DNA of 64,000 bases from Balneola sp. MJW-20 (GCF_040811775.1 NZ_JBFNXW010000002.1:351428-415427), one strand, 5' to 3'. Positions 1 through 8,977 are shown, counted from the first letter of the stretch. The notes: generated from the sequence alone by a model not told the origin. Translations and numbers: made by a program.

Positions 1-640
1 AAACCATCCAGATCATTGCTCCGGCTGCAAGCCCCAGGCCAAAGGGGAGGTATTCGCGGAATACTTCCACGAAAAGGAAAGCGGGTATTGCCATTAGTGG
101 CTGAGGCAGACTCGAAAAGATCGACCACCATACTGCTTTAAGAGGAGAGGTTCCCTGAGGTACCATAACCAGGCTGATTGCAAGTCCCTCCGGGATGTTA
201 TGTACAGCAATTGCAATAGCGATGAAAATACCGAATTCGATTGTGCTGGAGAAAGATACCCCCACACTTACTCCCTCTGCGAAAGAATGAAGAGTCATAA
301 TTCCCAGAAATAAAAGCATCTCTTTCCTGCCGCCGCCAACCAGGTCTTTGACATCCACATCATTAATGCGATTCAGACCTTTATCAGCCAGAAGGATAAG
401 GATCATACCCGAAAGCATTCCGTATACAGTCATCCACTGATTGATGTCGTATCCTTCCATGATAAGGTTAAAACTTGCTGCCAGCATGAGTCCGGCAGCA
501 GCAGCATGAGATTTACCCAGAAAGGAGGGAGAAATATTCTTTATAAAGAAAAAGGGAACAGCACCCAGCCCGGTTGCAACTGCGGTAAGCAGAGCATATA
601 GAAATACCTGAATCAAGATGGGGTCGATCTGATCAATCAC
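1..640 (-). CDS. ZIP family metal transporter (C-terminus cut by window edge)
   Basis: The first 213 codons of a ZIP (Zn/Fe/Mn-permease) inner-membrane protein are visible; the rest lies beyond base 1. The start is GTG at 640, which overlaps the lgt stop codon by 4 nt (GTGA), so the two genes are translationally coupled. Hydrophobic helices run from about residue 9 to 33, 46-60 and 70-85. The two metal-site motifs of the family are present: HSFAEG (H118, E122) in the fourth helix and HNIPEG (H147, E151) in the fifth. A loop with DVKD and a Gly-rich stretch (residues 95-104) sits between helices 3 and 4, where ZIPs have their variable loop. Family members move divalent metals into the cytoplasm; which metal cannot be told from this sequence. 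The family call is secure. Confidence 0.9.
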   Translation of the reverse strand, partial: MIDQIDPILIQVFLYALLTAVATGLGAVPFFFIKNISPSFLGKSHAAAAGLMLAASFNLIMEGYDINQWMTVYGMLSGMILILLADKGLNRINDVDVKDLVGGGRKEMLLFLGIMTLHSFAEGVSVGVSFSSTIEFGIFIAIAIAVHNIPEGLAISLVMVPQGTSPLKAVWWSIFSSLPQPLMAIPAFLFVEVFREYLPFGLGLAAGAMIWMV

Positions 641-1710
641 GCAGCTTCAACCTGCTCGTTGGATTTTTTCTTCCACTTCACCTTTGCAAAAACGATATAC
701 AAACCTATGAGCACAAGGGGTACGCTTAGCCACTGTCCCATATTTACAGACCACTCACTGGCAAATGCTGCCTGCGGGATCTTGGTATACTCCAGAAAAA
801 ATCTTCCGGAGAATAAAAGAATGAGAAATAGTCCAAATAATGAGCCCTCAGGTGGATGGGCTTTATATTTTTTGTAAACGGTCCAGATTACTATAAATAC
901 AAAAATGCAGAGAAGAGCTTCGTAAAGCATGGTAGGATGCCGGGGAATCATTCCGTCAGCTCCGGGAAGACGACTAAAGATCACTCCCCATGGAAGATCA
1001 GTAGGGTGGCCATAGATCTCAGAATTAAAGAAATTTCCGGTACGAATAAAGGCTCCCCCTATCGCCGTAGGGATCACAACCCGGTCTGCAAGCCACCAGA
1101 AGGTCATTCCCGGCTTTTTCTTCGATAACACGATCATGGTGATAATGATCCCTACAGCGGCTCCGTGACTTGCAAGTCCTCCATTCCAGATGGCAGGGAT
1201 CTGGGAAAGATTGCGAAGGTAGTAATCAAGATCATAAAAGATTACATGTCCAAGGCGGGCTCCTATCACAGTGCCTATAAGTACCCAAAATAATACATTT
1301 TCCAGTTCCTGCACCGACCGTCCGGCATCTGTCCACATCTTTGCACCGATCCAGTAGCCACTCACAAATGCCATAGCAAAAAGGAATCCATACCAGCGCG
1401 GGGAGATCGGTCCGAATTGTTCAATGGTAGAAAGTCCGATCATTAGTGCGATAAGCTGACCAATGATCAGGCCGGCCAGCACAATACCCCAGAATTTTAA
1501 TTCGGAAGAGGTTTCTTTTTTCTCTTTGGATTTTTTCCCTTTAGGCTCCCCTTTTTTCAACAATGACTGAGCCGCAAACCAGGCAATGGCTCCGCCAATG
1601 ACCAATCCAGGAATGGATAGGGGAAAAGGCAGATTGAATGGGCCTAACGTGAATATTTCAGGATCAATATTCCAGGTAAATGATTCCAGCAATAAAAGCA
1701 GCATGTGCAT
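637..1710 (-). CDS. lgt: Prolipoprotein diacylglyceryl transferase
   Basis: Lgt transfers diacylglycerol from phosphatidylglycerol to the lipobox cysteine of prolipoproteins in the inner membrane, the first step of lipoprotein maturation. Diagnostic motifs are visible: ARLGHVIFYD (151-160), IRTGNFFNSEIYG (222-234, the Lgt signature region) and HPTMLYEALL (258-267), with several hydrophobic helices between them. At 357 residues it is longer than the usual 260-300. The extra length is a lysine-rich cytoplasmic segment at residues 52-68 plus an additional N-terminal helix. The start may be Met1 or Met3. It is followed by the ZIP transporter gene with a 4-nt overlap, so the pair forms an operon. 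Many predicted lipoproteins in this window (e.g. at 6359, 29777, 56986, 58134) would be its substrates. Confidence 0.95.
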   Translation of the reverse strand: MHMLLLLLESFTWNIDPEIFTLGPFNLPFPLSIPGLVIGGAIAWFAAQSLLKKGEPKGKKSKEKKETSSELKFWGIVLAGLIIGQLIALMIGLSTIEQFGPISPRWYGFLFAMAFVSGYWIGAKMWTDAGRSVQELENVLFWVLIGTVIGARLGHVIFYDLDYYLRNLSQIPAIWNGGLASHGAAVGIIITMIVLSKKKPGMTFWWLADRVVIPTAIGGAFIRTGNFFNSEIYGHPTDLPWGVIFSRLPGADGMIPRHPTMLYEALLCIFVFIVIWTVYKKYKAHPPEGSLFGLFLILLFSGRFFLEYTKIPQAAFASEWSVNMGQWLSVPLVLIGLYIVFAKVKWKKKSNEQVEAA

Positions 1711-1809
1711 TCTTTAATTCGGTTGAGATGGAAAATAAGAGCCTGTCACTCAAAGTGAAATAAAATCTGAAATTGGTGTCCATTTTTTAGTCATAATGGC
1801 TATACTTAT

Positions 1810-2493
1810 TTGAACAGTAACTTGAAATTTCCTGAATATAGGTACGTGGAAGACCGCAGATTTGTACGCCCCCGAAAGAAGTTGGTAGAGACGCTCAAAA
1901 AGAAGGGAATCAAAGACGAAAGAGTTCTTATGGCTATCGGCAAAATACAACGCCATAAACTCATTGATACTGCACTTCATCCAAAGGCTTATGTGGATAC
2001 TGCCTTGCCAATTGGTATGGGGCAGACCATCTCTCAACCCTATACGGTGGCAGCTCAGACTGAGCTGCTGGAAGTGCATCCCGGTGATAAGATACTCGAA
2101 ATAGGAACAGGTTCAGGTTACCAGTGTATGGTGCTTTGCGAGCTGGGAGCCGATGTTTATTCGGTAGAGAGACACCCCGATCTTTATCACCGTGCGAAAG
2201 ATGCTTTGCGGGAGCATGGTTACAAAGCCATGCTTAAAGTAGGAGATGGTACTTTGGGATGGACGACTTATGCACCGTATGACGGGATCGTAGTTACTGC
2301 CGGTGCCCCAGTGGTGCCTGATGACCTGGTCAAACAGCTTAATGTTGGTGGACGGCTGGTAATTCCGGTAGGAGATGAAAATAAACAGGTTATGCTCAGG
2401 ATCACCAGAGTTTCAGAAAATGAATATCAGCAGGAAGAACTGGATAATTTTAAATTCGTACCGCTGATCGGTGAAAAAGGATGGGGTGCCTGA
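1810..2493 (+). CDS. pcm: Protein-L-isoaspartate O-methyltransferase
   Basis: This cytosolic SAM-dependent enzyme repairs isoaspartyl damage in proteins by methylating the abnormal carboxyl group. The SAM-binding motif I is clear (LEIGTGSGYQ, about residues 94-103), followed by the acidic end of strand 2 (VYSVER) and the family segment DGIVVTAGAPVVPDDL. The PIMT-specific upstream motif GMGQTISQPY is also present. The length of 227 residues is normal. The start is taken as TTG at 1810 because no ATG occurs before the conserved RERLVETL-like helix; a GTG 12 codons downstream is an alternative. The next gene starts 8 nt past the stop, or inside this gene if its upstream GTG is used, so the two are probably co-transcribed. 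Confidence 0.93.
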   Translation: MNSNLKFPEYRYVEDRRFVRPRKKLVETLKKKGIKDERVLMAIGKIQRHKLIDTALHPKAYVDTALPIGMGQTISQPYTVAAQTELLEVHPGDKILEIGTGSGYQCMVLCELGADVYSVERHPDLYHRAKDALREHGYKAMLKVGDGTLGWTTYAPYDGIVVTAGAPVVPDDLVKQLNVGGRLVIPVGDENKQVMLRITRVSENEYQQEELDNFKFVPLIGEKGWGA

Positions 2494-2500
2494 AAAGATC

Positions 2501-3622
2501 ATGGAGGAAGGTTCATCTGTCGACCAGACTGAATTAAAAGAGGGCCCATTCTTGATCCTTAAGGGATTTATAATGGGTTCAGCCGATATTGTACCCGGAG
2601 TAAGCGGGGGTACCATGGCGCTAATTCTTGGGATCTATGAGCGACTGCTCAACGCTATCAAAAGTGTAGATACAAAGGTCATCAAGGAACTTCTGACTTT
2701 TAAATGGAAGCGTGCATTCAGCAGAATTCATTTATTATTTCTGGTGATGCTGTTTACCGGTATATTCAGTGCGCTTGCCTTTTTTACAAAGGTGGTGCCT
2801 TTGCAGATCTATATGTTCACTCACCCTGAGATCGTATTCGGGCTGTTCTTCGGACTCATACTGGGGTCCATCTATATCCTGATCAAAGCACTGGAATATT
2901 TTAACTGGAAGATCTCACTGTTCCTGATCGCAGGGATGCTATTCGGTCTCTGGATCGTTAATCTTGTACCGGCGGATACACCGGAAGATCCATTATTTGT
3001 ATTTCTGAGCGGATCAATAGCTATTTGTGCTATGATCCTTCCGGGGATCTCCGGTTCTTATCTGCTGCTGATCATGCGGAAATATGACTACCTGCTTTCT
3101 CAGATCGGAAAGATCGGCGGGGTTGAGACTTTGGATGGAATCCTTGGACTGTTGCCTTTCATGATAGGAGCAGTGGTCGGACTTGCTTTGTTTTCCCGAT
3201 TTCTTTCCTGGCTGCTGGGGCGTTTCCATACCCAGACCATTGCAGTCCTGATCGGATTTTTGATCGGTTCACTCTACGTGATCTGGCCTTTTCAGCACAG
3301 GGATTTTGTCGAGAAGGTAAGGGAGACCAGAATTTATGATTATCAGGATCCAAAGGTGCAGGATCTCAGAGAACGCACTGAGATCCCTTACCTGCCTGAA
3401 TACGAACAACTTGGAAAAGTGATCAATCCCAATGCTGTATTTGACGAGATGAAGCAGGTTGAAGTAGAAACGGTCAAAAGAAAGCTCATCCGTTCTAAGC
3501 CTTTTATTCCGGGCGGACCCGGTTCCCGGCCAGGTGATTCTCCAAATACTACCGGCGGTATCCTTGGTGTCATAGTAGGGGTATTGCTTGTGGGTGGCAT
3601 CGAGCAGTTAAGGGAAAAGTAG
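2501..3622 (+). CDS. DUF368 membrane protein, putative polyprenyl-phosphate (C55-P) translocase
   Basis: This is a polytopic inner-membrane protein of the DUF368 family. The family hallmark near the N-terminus, GSADIVPGVSGGTMALILG, is intact, and a second related motif (ILPGISGSYLLLIM) lies near the middle, as expected for an inverted-repeat transporter. Established knowledge: DUF368 members (PopT) recycle undecaprenyl phosphate across the membrane for cell-wall synthesis. The C-terminal part holds a roughly 90-residue hydrophilic stretch between the last two hydrophobic segments, which makes this protein longer than typical 300-residue members. The ATG at 2501 follows the pcm stop by 8 nt; an in-frame GTG at 2471 inside pcm is a possible alternative start. 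Confidence 0.85.
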   Translation: MEEGSSVDQTELKEGPFLILKGFIMGSADIVPGVSGGTMALILGIYERLLNAIKSVDTKVIKELLTFKWKRAFSRIHLLFLVMLFTGIFSALAFFTKVVPLQIYMFTHPEIVFGLFFGLILGSIYILIKALEYFNWKISLFLIAGMLFGLWIVNLVPADTPEDPLFVFLSGSIAICAMILPGISGSYLLLIMRKYDYLLSQIGKIGGVETLDGILGLLPFMIGAVVGLALFSRFLSWLLGRFHTQTIAVLIGFLIGSLYVIWPFQHRDFVEKVRETRIYDYQDPKVQDLRERTEIPYLPEYEQLGKVINPNAVFDEMKQVEVETVKRKLIRSKPFIPGGPGSRPGDSPNTTGGILGVIVGVLLVGGIEQLREK

Positions 3623-3860
3623 GGTAAGAAGTATGTTCCATACCCGATAGCCCAGATTGAATAGTGAAGTTTTGGTGTTGATATGGTTTTGGGAATGATT
3701 CCCTTCAGCTGTAGCAAAAGATCAGTATTCTCAGCCAGGAGCCAGAAATCGATCGAACTAAACAACACAGCAACCGCAAGAGGGCTACCCATCTTCACAT
3801 ATCATTCATGATTTCTGTCCATATTCTGTTCATGGGTTAACCTAATAACAGGAGGCGGGT

Positions 3861-4829
3861 ATGAAATTCAAGAATATTTTAGTTGCAACAGATTTTTCAG
3901 ATGCTTCCCTCGAGGCGGTCAAGATGGCCGATAATTTTATCGACTTCTATGACAGCACCATTGACCTCATTCATGTAATACCCCTGATGAGTTATTTCAA
4001 TGACAGTATGGATCACCTGGGTGTTCCGTTTGATATGGAAAATGACCTGTACCCCAAAGCAATGGAAAGAGCCAATGACCGGCTTCATGAAGTAGCATCA
4101 GGTTATATTCCTAAAGAGCATTGCGGACAACTCATTAATCTGGTGGGTCGAAAGATCTCTCAGGTGATCTCCGAAAGAGCAAATAACGGGCAGTATGACT
4201 TAGTGATCATGAGTTCAAAAGGAGGGCATAAGACCAGTCATGTTCGCGGAGCAACTACGGAAAAAGTGATCCGATACTCAGAGATCCCGGTCCTGACCCT
4301 GGATAAGTCGGTCAAAGACTCTGATATCAATAATATTCTGGTTCCTGTAGACGGATCGGAATCGTCATTCAGTGCTATCATAGCAGGTTATGAACTGGCG
4401 TCATCCTTTGGGGCTAAAGTACATCTATTCCATATTATAGAACCTTATACCCTAGGTATGGAAGTTTTACCGCCTATTGTTGAGGAAGATGAGGATGTAT
4501 ACAGAGCGATCATGCAAAACCTGTCCAAATTCCTTAAAGAACATGAAAGTACCATGCTCGAATTACAGAGGACCGGGGTGGATTTTGAAGATCGTCTGGT
4601 AATGACCAATAACGGAATTAGCCGATCTGTTGAATTGATCAGTCATGTAAGCAAAGGTTTTTCCTCTCATACCGAGATCGTCGATTATGCAGAGGAAAAT
4701 GCAGATATGGTGATCATGAGTACGCACGGAAGAACCGGAATGAGCCGGATATTGCTGGGTTCAACGACCGGTACTGTTGCTCAACATCTCAGAATGCCAC
4801 TGCTGACATTAAGACCAGACTATTTATAG
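3861..4829 (+). CDS. Universal stress protein with two tandem Usp domains
   Basis: The 322-residue cytosolic protein consists of two UspA folds, about residues 1-148 and 155-322. Each begins with the strand typical of the family (FKNILVATDFSD; INNILVPVDGSE). The second domain ends in a near-canonical ATP-binding loop (HGRTGMSRILLGST); in the first domain the loop is more divergent (SSKGGHKTSHVRGAT), so nucleotide binding may be unequal. A strong Shine-Dalgarno (AGGAGG, starting 11 nt before the ATG) fixes the start and is notable in this genome. Tandem Usp proteins typically respond to starvation or stress, but the specific role here is unknown. It is a single-gene unit convergent with the LolA-like gene, with no clear hairpin terminator between them. 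Confidence 0.93.
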   Translation: MKFKNILVATDFSDASLEAVKMADNFIDFYDSTIDLIHVIPLMSYFNDSMDHLGVPFDMENDLYPKAMERANDRLHEVASGYIPKEHCGQLINLVGRKISQVISERANNGQYDLVIMSSKGGHKTSHVRGATTEKVIRYSEIPVLTLDKSVKDSDINNILVPVDGSESSFSAIIAGYELASSFGAKVHLFHIIEPYTLGMEVLPPIVEEDEDVYRAIMQNLSKFLKEHESTMLELQRTGVDFEDRLVMTNNGISRSVELISHVSKGFSSHTEIVDYAEENADMVIMSTHGRTGMSRILLGSTTGTVAQHLRMPLLTLRPDYL

Positions 4830-4863
4830 TTTATTAGCCTTGGCATCTGTATATCTTGGGGAG

Positions 4864-5619
4864 TTAGTTTGAACGTCTCAGAGCACGCTCAGTGAATCTC
4901 CAGTCAGGAACCGGTTCATTAAAGCTCCGGTCTTTCCAGGTGAGTTCCGTTCTGCGGTCTTCACGGAGATCGTACATTACCATTTTGCCCGGACGCCACA
5001 CATCCTCGTAGGCATTGGTATAATTTTGAGCTTCCAGGCGCTTAATGTTTACATCTTTGTCATTGAAGTACTCCGCTTTGGACAAAACATATTTCTCTGT
5101 GTCTATATAGAAGTGGATATAGGCATACTGGCTTTCACTTCTCTTGACTGCCTTAATTACAGCCTCATTTCCTTGTTCTGAGATCAGTTCGTAATCATAT
5201 TCGTCCGGATCCTGAGCCCCAAGATCCTCATAGGTGAAATCAGATCCCATAAAGCTGTCGCCCTGCTGAGCAGCGGTGATGGTTTGAATCCGGGAAAGAG
5301 CAGGCAGATATAATTTCTGAACATCCCGGGATCCCTCACTTACCGTTAAAAAGGCTGTACCTCTGACTGAAGCAGGTTCCTGGAAGATCAGCAGACTTTT
5401 TTCAACGTTCTCCGCATCATAAGTATAGGATTCAAGTACCCTTTCACGGGTACGCCCCTTCGGATCAATGATATTCATGGTCATTGTCGCGGTCTCATAA
5501 GTGATCTTGTTTCTCCGGTTTTCAACCTCCTCAAAGAGTTCCCTGGCACGTTCGCTTTCCTGTGCGAATGACAGATGGGAAAAGATCAGGGTTATGGATA
5601 GGATGAGTAATGATTTCAT
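4864..5619 (-). CDS. Secreted outer-membrane-lipoprotein-sorting (LolA-like) protein
   Basis: A Sec signal peptide (residues 1-19, ending SFA) leads into a 230-residue domain of the LolA-like family (COG2834). Characteristic segments are the early YETATMTMNIIDPKGRTRER stretch, the central GDSFMGSDFTYEDL motif and a C-terminal part with VMYDLREDRRTELTW. Proteins of this group are usually encoded beside MMPL/RND-type exporters and are thought to bind lipid or lipoprotein in the periplasm; this one stands alone, so its partner is elsewhere. It is a different group from the classical LolA chaperone, and its substrate is unknown. Confidence 0.85.
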   Translation of the reverse strand: MKSLLILSITLIFSHLSFAQESERARELFEEVENRRNKITYETATMTMNIIDPKGRTRERVLESYTYDAENVEKSLLIFQEPASVRGTAFLTVSEGSRDVQKLYLPALSRIQTITAAQQGDSFMGSDFTYEDLGAQDPDEYDYELISEQGNEAVIKAVKRSESQYAYIHFYIDTEKYVLSKAEYFNDKDVNIKRLEAQNYTNAYEDVWRPGKMVMYDLREDRRTELTWKDRSFNEPVPDWRFTERALRRSN

Positions 5620-5817
5620 AAGTATGTTTGGTTATTTCATTTGATTAACATTTCAAATCATTGAAGCATTCAGCAGACAGAGGAGTTCAAAGAGATTATT
5701 GACAGGGCATATAGAGAGGTAATAAAAAAATAAGGAGTGCGGAAACAAATTTGAACAAAATGGGGCTTTATTCCGGTTAGTAAAGATCTTATCTTTTCAG
5801 CCTTTCGGAAAAGAACC

Positions 5818-5891
5818 GGGCCCGTAGCTCAGTTGGTTAGAGCAGTCGACTCATAATCGATTGGTCGGGGGTTCAAGTCCCTCCGGGCCCA
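5818..5891 (+). tRNA. tRNA-Met (anticodon CAU), elongator type
   Basis: A complete 74-nt cloverleaf is visible. The acceptor stem GGGCCCG pairs with CGGGCCC, the D-arm contains AGCTCAGTTGGTTAGAGC, and the anticodon stem GTCGA/TCGAT closes the loop CTCATAA, giving anticodon CAU. The T-arm contains GGTTCAAGTCC. The discriminator base is A and the CCA end is not encoded. The start pair G-C and the general sequence fit elongator Met rather than initiator. A lysidine-modified Ile2 tRNA would also show CAU and cannot be fully excluded by eye. A hairpin terminator follows directly. Confidence 0.95.
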
Positions 5892-5895
5892 CATT

Positions 5896-5933
5896 AAAAA
5901 AGCTGCTCCAAGATATGTTGGGCAGCTTTTTTT
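5896..5933 (+). terminator. Rho-independent terminator of the tRNA-Met gene
   Basis: The A-rich arm ending AGCTGC (to 5906) pairs with GCAGCT (5922-5927) followed by a run of T residues, making a stem of at least 11 bp including A-T pairs. It lies 5 nt after the tRNA. Confidence 0.85.
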
Positions 5934-6358
5934 ATATCAGTATGCTCTGAATAGTACGGGTGTATACAAGCAGTTATGTACCATGCTTTGAAAACTTATC
6001 ATTACTACCGATCAGCTTTTCCTGATTTCCGTTGAATTGATAGGCAGGGCTAAGTCAAAATTCTCAGGTTTTACTGTACAAATATTCCGGATCTGATTTT
6101 TTATGGAATGAATGAGCCAGTTTAAACGGCAAATGCGCTAAGAGGGAGAAACCGATCGAAGGGGTGTTATTCGCATTCAGATCCGGGAAAAATTTCTGAG
6201 ATCTCTGACCTCTTAATAATCTGGATGATACTCCTTCGGTTTTTTATATGGCTGATCCCGGAATCCAGTCGCTCTTGACACCTTCCTTTCCTTTTAGCAC
6301 ATTACAAGCATGAGAGACGCGGGCTTGCGCTGATACCATTAATTAAAGCCCGATCATT
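5934..6358. other. 425-bp intergenic stretch without a recognisable gene
   Basis: No open frame with coding character and no RNA gene is visible here. The only structure seen is an inverted repeat just before the downstream start codon (6320-6352). The segment probably carries the promoter and leader of the SnoaL-like lipoprotein gene. Confidence 0.5.
6320..6352 (+). promoter_or_regulatory. Inverted repeat in the leader of the SnoaL-like gene
   Basis: CGGGCTT (6320-6326) pairs perfectly with AAGCCCG (6346-6352) across a 19-nt loop. The 3' arm ends 6 nt before the ATG at 6359, so a hairpin would cover the ribosome-binding region. A regulatory role is only inferred. Confidence 0.35.
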
Positions 6359-6940
6359 ATGAATAAGTCTGTAATTAACTCTAAAGCTGCACTACTGAGT
6401 ATATTTGTTATAACTGTGGTACTGATCGTTTCCTGTACTGCAAAAGATGATGCCAACGAAAGCTGGGATATAGCTCCTGCTGAATATGCTTCAATGGCAG
6501 AGCAGTCTCTCCGGTATATGGAAAATTTTGACTTTGATACCTGGGGTGAAATGCTTGCAGATGACGTAGAGTATTATTTTCCGGATGGGGATGCCGGGAT
6601 ACGTACGGTGCTGATCGGTAAAAGAGCAGTGATTGACTGGTGGAACAACTGGCAGATGACCTCCGGTATAGAAGAAATGACCTTTACAGAACCTGTTTTT
6701 CTGCCGGTAGTTGCAGATGAGGTACCCAACTACACAGGCTTACCCGGATATTATGTGGTTTCGTATTTTTCAAATAAGATGATCTATAACGGCAAAGAAG
6801 TAAATATCAGGATGAATTTTACCATGCATTTCAACGATGATCAGAAGATAGACCGCTATTTTACTTACTATGACCGGACTCCGATTATCGAGGCTGTGCA
6901 GACTAACATTCTGAGACCTGCTGATCCGGATTCAAATTAA
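6359..6940 (+). CDS. SnoaL-like (NTF2-fold) lipoprotein
   Basis: The N-terminus has a lipoprotein signal with the lipobox cysteine at residue 26 (LIVSC), so the protein should be lipid-anchored. The mature part resembles the SnoaL-like / NTF2 fold: a helix (MAEQSLRYMENFDFDTWGEMLADDVEYYF), a segment with GKRAVIDWWNNW, and beta strands ending in NFTMHFNDDQKIDRYFTYYDRTP. Proteins of this fold bind small hydrophobic ligands or act as small isomerases, and no substrate can be deduced here. It is convergent with the BCAM0308-type gene, only 9 nt between stops. No other gene is linked to it. Confidence 0.8.
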   Translation: MNKSVINSKAALLSIFVITVVLIVSCTAKDDANESWDIAPAEYASMAEQSLRYMENFDFDTWGEMLADDVEYYFPDGDAGIRTVLIGKRAVIDWWNNWQMTSGIEEMTFTEPVFLPVVADEVPNYTGLPGYYVVSYFSNKMIYNGKEVNIRMNFTMHFNDDQKIDRYFTYYDRTPIIEAVQTNILRPADPDSN

Positions 6941-6949
6941 AATTGGATC

Positions 6950-7450
6950 TTAGAGATCCCGGTGCCAGGTGATCTGAACATGGTCTTCCGCTTCGTACGA
7001 GAGGTTCAGGTCTCCTTCGAATGCACTTTTTAATGCATCTCCAATACGGCGTGGCAGATGCATTCCAGTGGTATGAATAATGGTTCTGTCATCCGAACGA
7101 TGAATATCCATGATACGCTCCAGAGGATGATTATTGCTCTCTCGGCGTTCAATATTCTGTACCAGATTCATGATCTCACTCCGGTGTTTTCTGAAAAAAG
7201 TTCCGCTAAGGTCCATAATTCCTGCTGGATCATGTTCTTCGGAGCGTTTGCAAGCGGGGCAAATGATCTCGTTCGTATTTTCTGTATTTTTGCCCCAGTG
7301 CCAACGGCCATCAGAATAGACAACACCGCATTCAGGACATTGAGTGGGTTCCGGGAATTTTTGCCTGGTTCGGAACGCATCCGAAGTTTCATCAGTAAAG
7401 ATCCGGGCCTGATTTTTCCGAAAACTAAACCCTCTTTTTTTTATTTTCAT
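6950..7450 (-). CDS. BCAM0308-type zinc-ribbon protein
   Basis: This 166-residue protein has a four-cysteine zinc ribbon, CPECG (C38, C41) and CPAC (C64, C67), followed by a helical part with HPLERIMDI and ending in a domain with TTGMHLPRRIGDALKSAFEGDL. That layout matches the small family named after Burkholderia BCAM0308, which I recognise by pattern only. The ribbon plus basic N-terminus (MKIKKRGFSFRKNQ) suggest nucleic-acid or ribosome contact, but no function is established. It is a single gene on the minus strand. Confidence 0.75.
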   Translation of the reverse strand: MKIKKRGFSFRKNQARIFTDETSDAFRTRQKFPEPTQCPECGVVYSDGRWHWGKNTENTNEIICPACKRSEEHDPAGIMDLSGTFFRKHRSEIMNLVQNIERRESNNHPLERIMDIHRSDDRTIIHTTGMHLPRRIGDALKSAFEGDLNLSYEAEDHVQITWHRDL

Positions 7451-7671
7451 GACCTCCTCCGGTTGAGCTTTGTAAAGACGCTAGTTTATGATCATTAATA
7501 AACGGAACTCAATCCATAGGAGAGCTACCAAAAACTTTGTAGTGCTTCGGATTACCCTGCGAGTACCTGTAGAATATCATATTGGATCAGGTCTATACAC
7601 TATCTATAATGAATTATAATAGGTATTGGCTGCTAAGGCCCTTATGTTTGGAAAAATTTGGAAGGATATAT

Positions 7672-8877
7672 ATGTCATCAGCACCCCAACATAAAAGAGA
7701 ATTAGACCGGCTAATTAAACTGACGGAGATGGACCTGGATTATTCAGATCTTTCGAAGTATCTGGATGACCTGACCCTTTTGGCTGCACGCATTTCAGGC
7801 ACCAAAATTTCTATGATCAATCTGATCGATACTTATACCCAATGGACTATTTCAAATCAGGGTTTCGATGTAGATCAGATGCCAAGGGAGGAATCTGTAT
7901 GTCAGTATACTCTTCTGGAGGAGGGTGAAATGCTGGTTGAAGATCTATCTGCCGATGAGCGGTTTAAAGAGAGGTCATATGTTACCAGTGATCCAAATCT
8001 TAGATATTACCTGGGTATACCATTGAGTAATGATGATGGATTACCAGTGGGCACACTCTGTTTAATGGATTCAGAGAAAAAAAGTATTGCCCCGGAAAAA
8101 GTAGAGTTGATCAAGCTGGTTGCTAAAGAAGTAGTTAGAAGGCTCGAATCTCTTCAGAAAATGAATGATCTACGCGAAAAGATCGCTCAACTTGAAAATA
8201 CTCAGAAGAAACTAAGTCATGATATCAGAGGACCTATAAGTGGCATTATCGGTGTAGCAGAGATCATAGAAGCTCAGGGCTCAAATAACCGCATTGAAGA
8301 CATTCTGGAGCTTATAACATTGGTAAAGAAAGGGGGAGAGAGCGTACTCGAACTGGCTGAAGAGATCATGGAGCAGAGCAAAGCAGAAAATGAGGACCTG
8401 CCTCCCGGAAAGAATGAATATAGTACTGAAAGCTTCTGTAATAAATTATCAGAATTGTATACTCCTCAGGCAACTGCTAAAAAAATTGACCTGCACATAG
8501 AAACCGGGTCTGAGTCGGCTTCGATCAATTTTCCAAAAGCAAAGCTGCTACAGATCGCTGGTAACCTGATCTCTAATTCCATCAAATTTACTCCTGAGGA
8601 AGGCAAAGTGAATGTGAATGTGGAAATTAAGGAGGAAGAGGGCCGTTCCGGAGATCTTTGTTTGAAAGTAAGTGATTCCGGGGTGGGGATCTCTGACGAT
8701 AAGATAAAAGAGATCCTTCAGGGAGGAACCGGCACCACTCAGGGGACTACCGGTGAAAAAGGATATGGATTTGGGCTCTCTCTGGTTAAACACCTTATCG
8801 ATAAGGCCGGCGGTGAGATGAGTATCCAGTCTGAAAAAGGAAAGGGTACTACTTTTAAGATCAATATACCTCTGTAA
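7672..8877 (+). CDS. GAF-domain sensor histidine kinase, orphan
   Basis: This is a soluble kinase of 401 residues: a GAF domain at about 15-160, a short coiled linker, a HisKA dimerisation domain with H183 in LSHDIRGP, and a HATPase domain with N-box (GNLISNSIKF), G1 (DSGVGIS) and G2 (GYGFGLSL) motifs. It probably senses a small ligand or redox state and phosphorylates a response regulator encoded elsewhere, since none is adjacent. An in-frame start lies 30 codons upstream at 7582. I prefer the ATG at 7672 because an AAGGA sequence precedes it, the family homology begins shortly after it, and a TAnnTTTG-type -7 box (TATGTTTG, 7643-7650) falls inside the longer frame. Confidence 0.88.
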   Translation: MSSAPQHKRELDRLIKLTEMDLDYSDLSKYLDDLTLLAARISGTKISMINLIDTYTQWTISNQGFDVDQMPREESVCQYTLLEEGEMLVEDLSADERFKERSYVTSDPNLRYYLGIPLSNDDGLPVGTLCLMDSEKKSIAPEKVELIKLVAKEVVRRLESLQKMNDLREKIAQLENTQKKLSHDIRGPISGIIGVAEIIEAQGSNNRIEDILELITLVKKGGESVLELAEEIMEQSKAENEDLPPGKNEYSTESFCNKLSELYTPQATAKKIDLHIETGSESASINFPKAKLLQIAGNLISNSIKFTPEEGKVNVNVEIKEEEGRSGDLCLKVSDSGVGISDDKIKEILQGGTGTTQGTTGEKGYGFGLSLVKHLIDKAGGEMSIQSEKGKGTTFKINIPL

Positions 8878-8928
8878 AAGCTACACCGTAGTAGAAGGAT
8901 TTCCCTTCCAATCCAACATTTCCTTGTT

Positions 8929-8948
8929 ACGTATAAAATATTATACGT
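8929..8948. promoter_or_regulatory. Inverted-repeat operator candidate upstream of hipBA
   Basis: ACGTATAA (8929-8936) and TTATACGT (8941-8948) are perfect 8-bp arms around a 4-nt centre. The inner GTATAA/TTATAC pair recurs at 9050-9072 just before the hipB start. HipB antitoxins normally bind such repeats to repress their own operon, so this is inferred to be a HipB site. Confidence 0.55.
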
Positions 8949-8977
8949 TAATGGATTAATATAACCATAATGATAGT

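Noticed and set aside
3388..3798. Open frame of 136 codons on the minus strand, antisense to the end of the DUF368 gene and into the gap before the stress protein
   Set aside because: More than half is a mirror of the DUF368 coding region, no start signal is seen, and the unique part resembles no family. Could be a relic, but cannot be supported.
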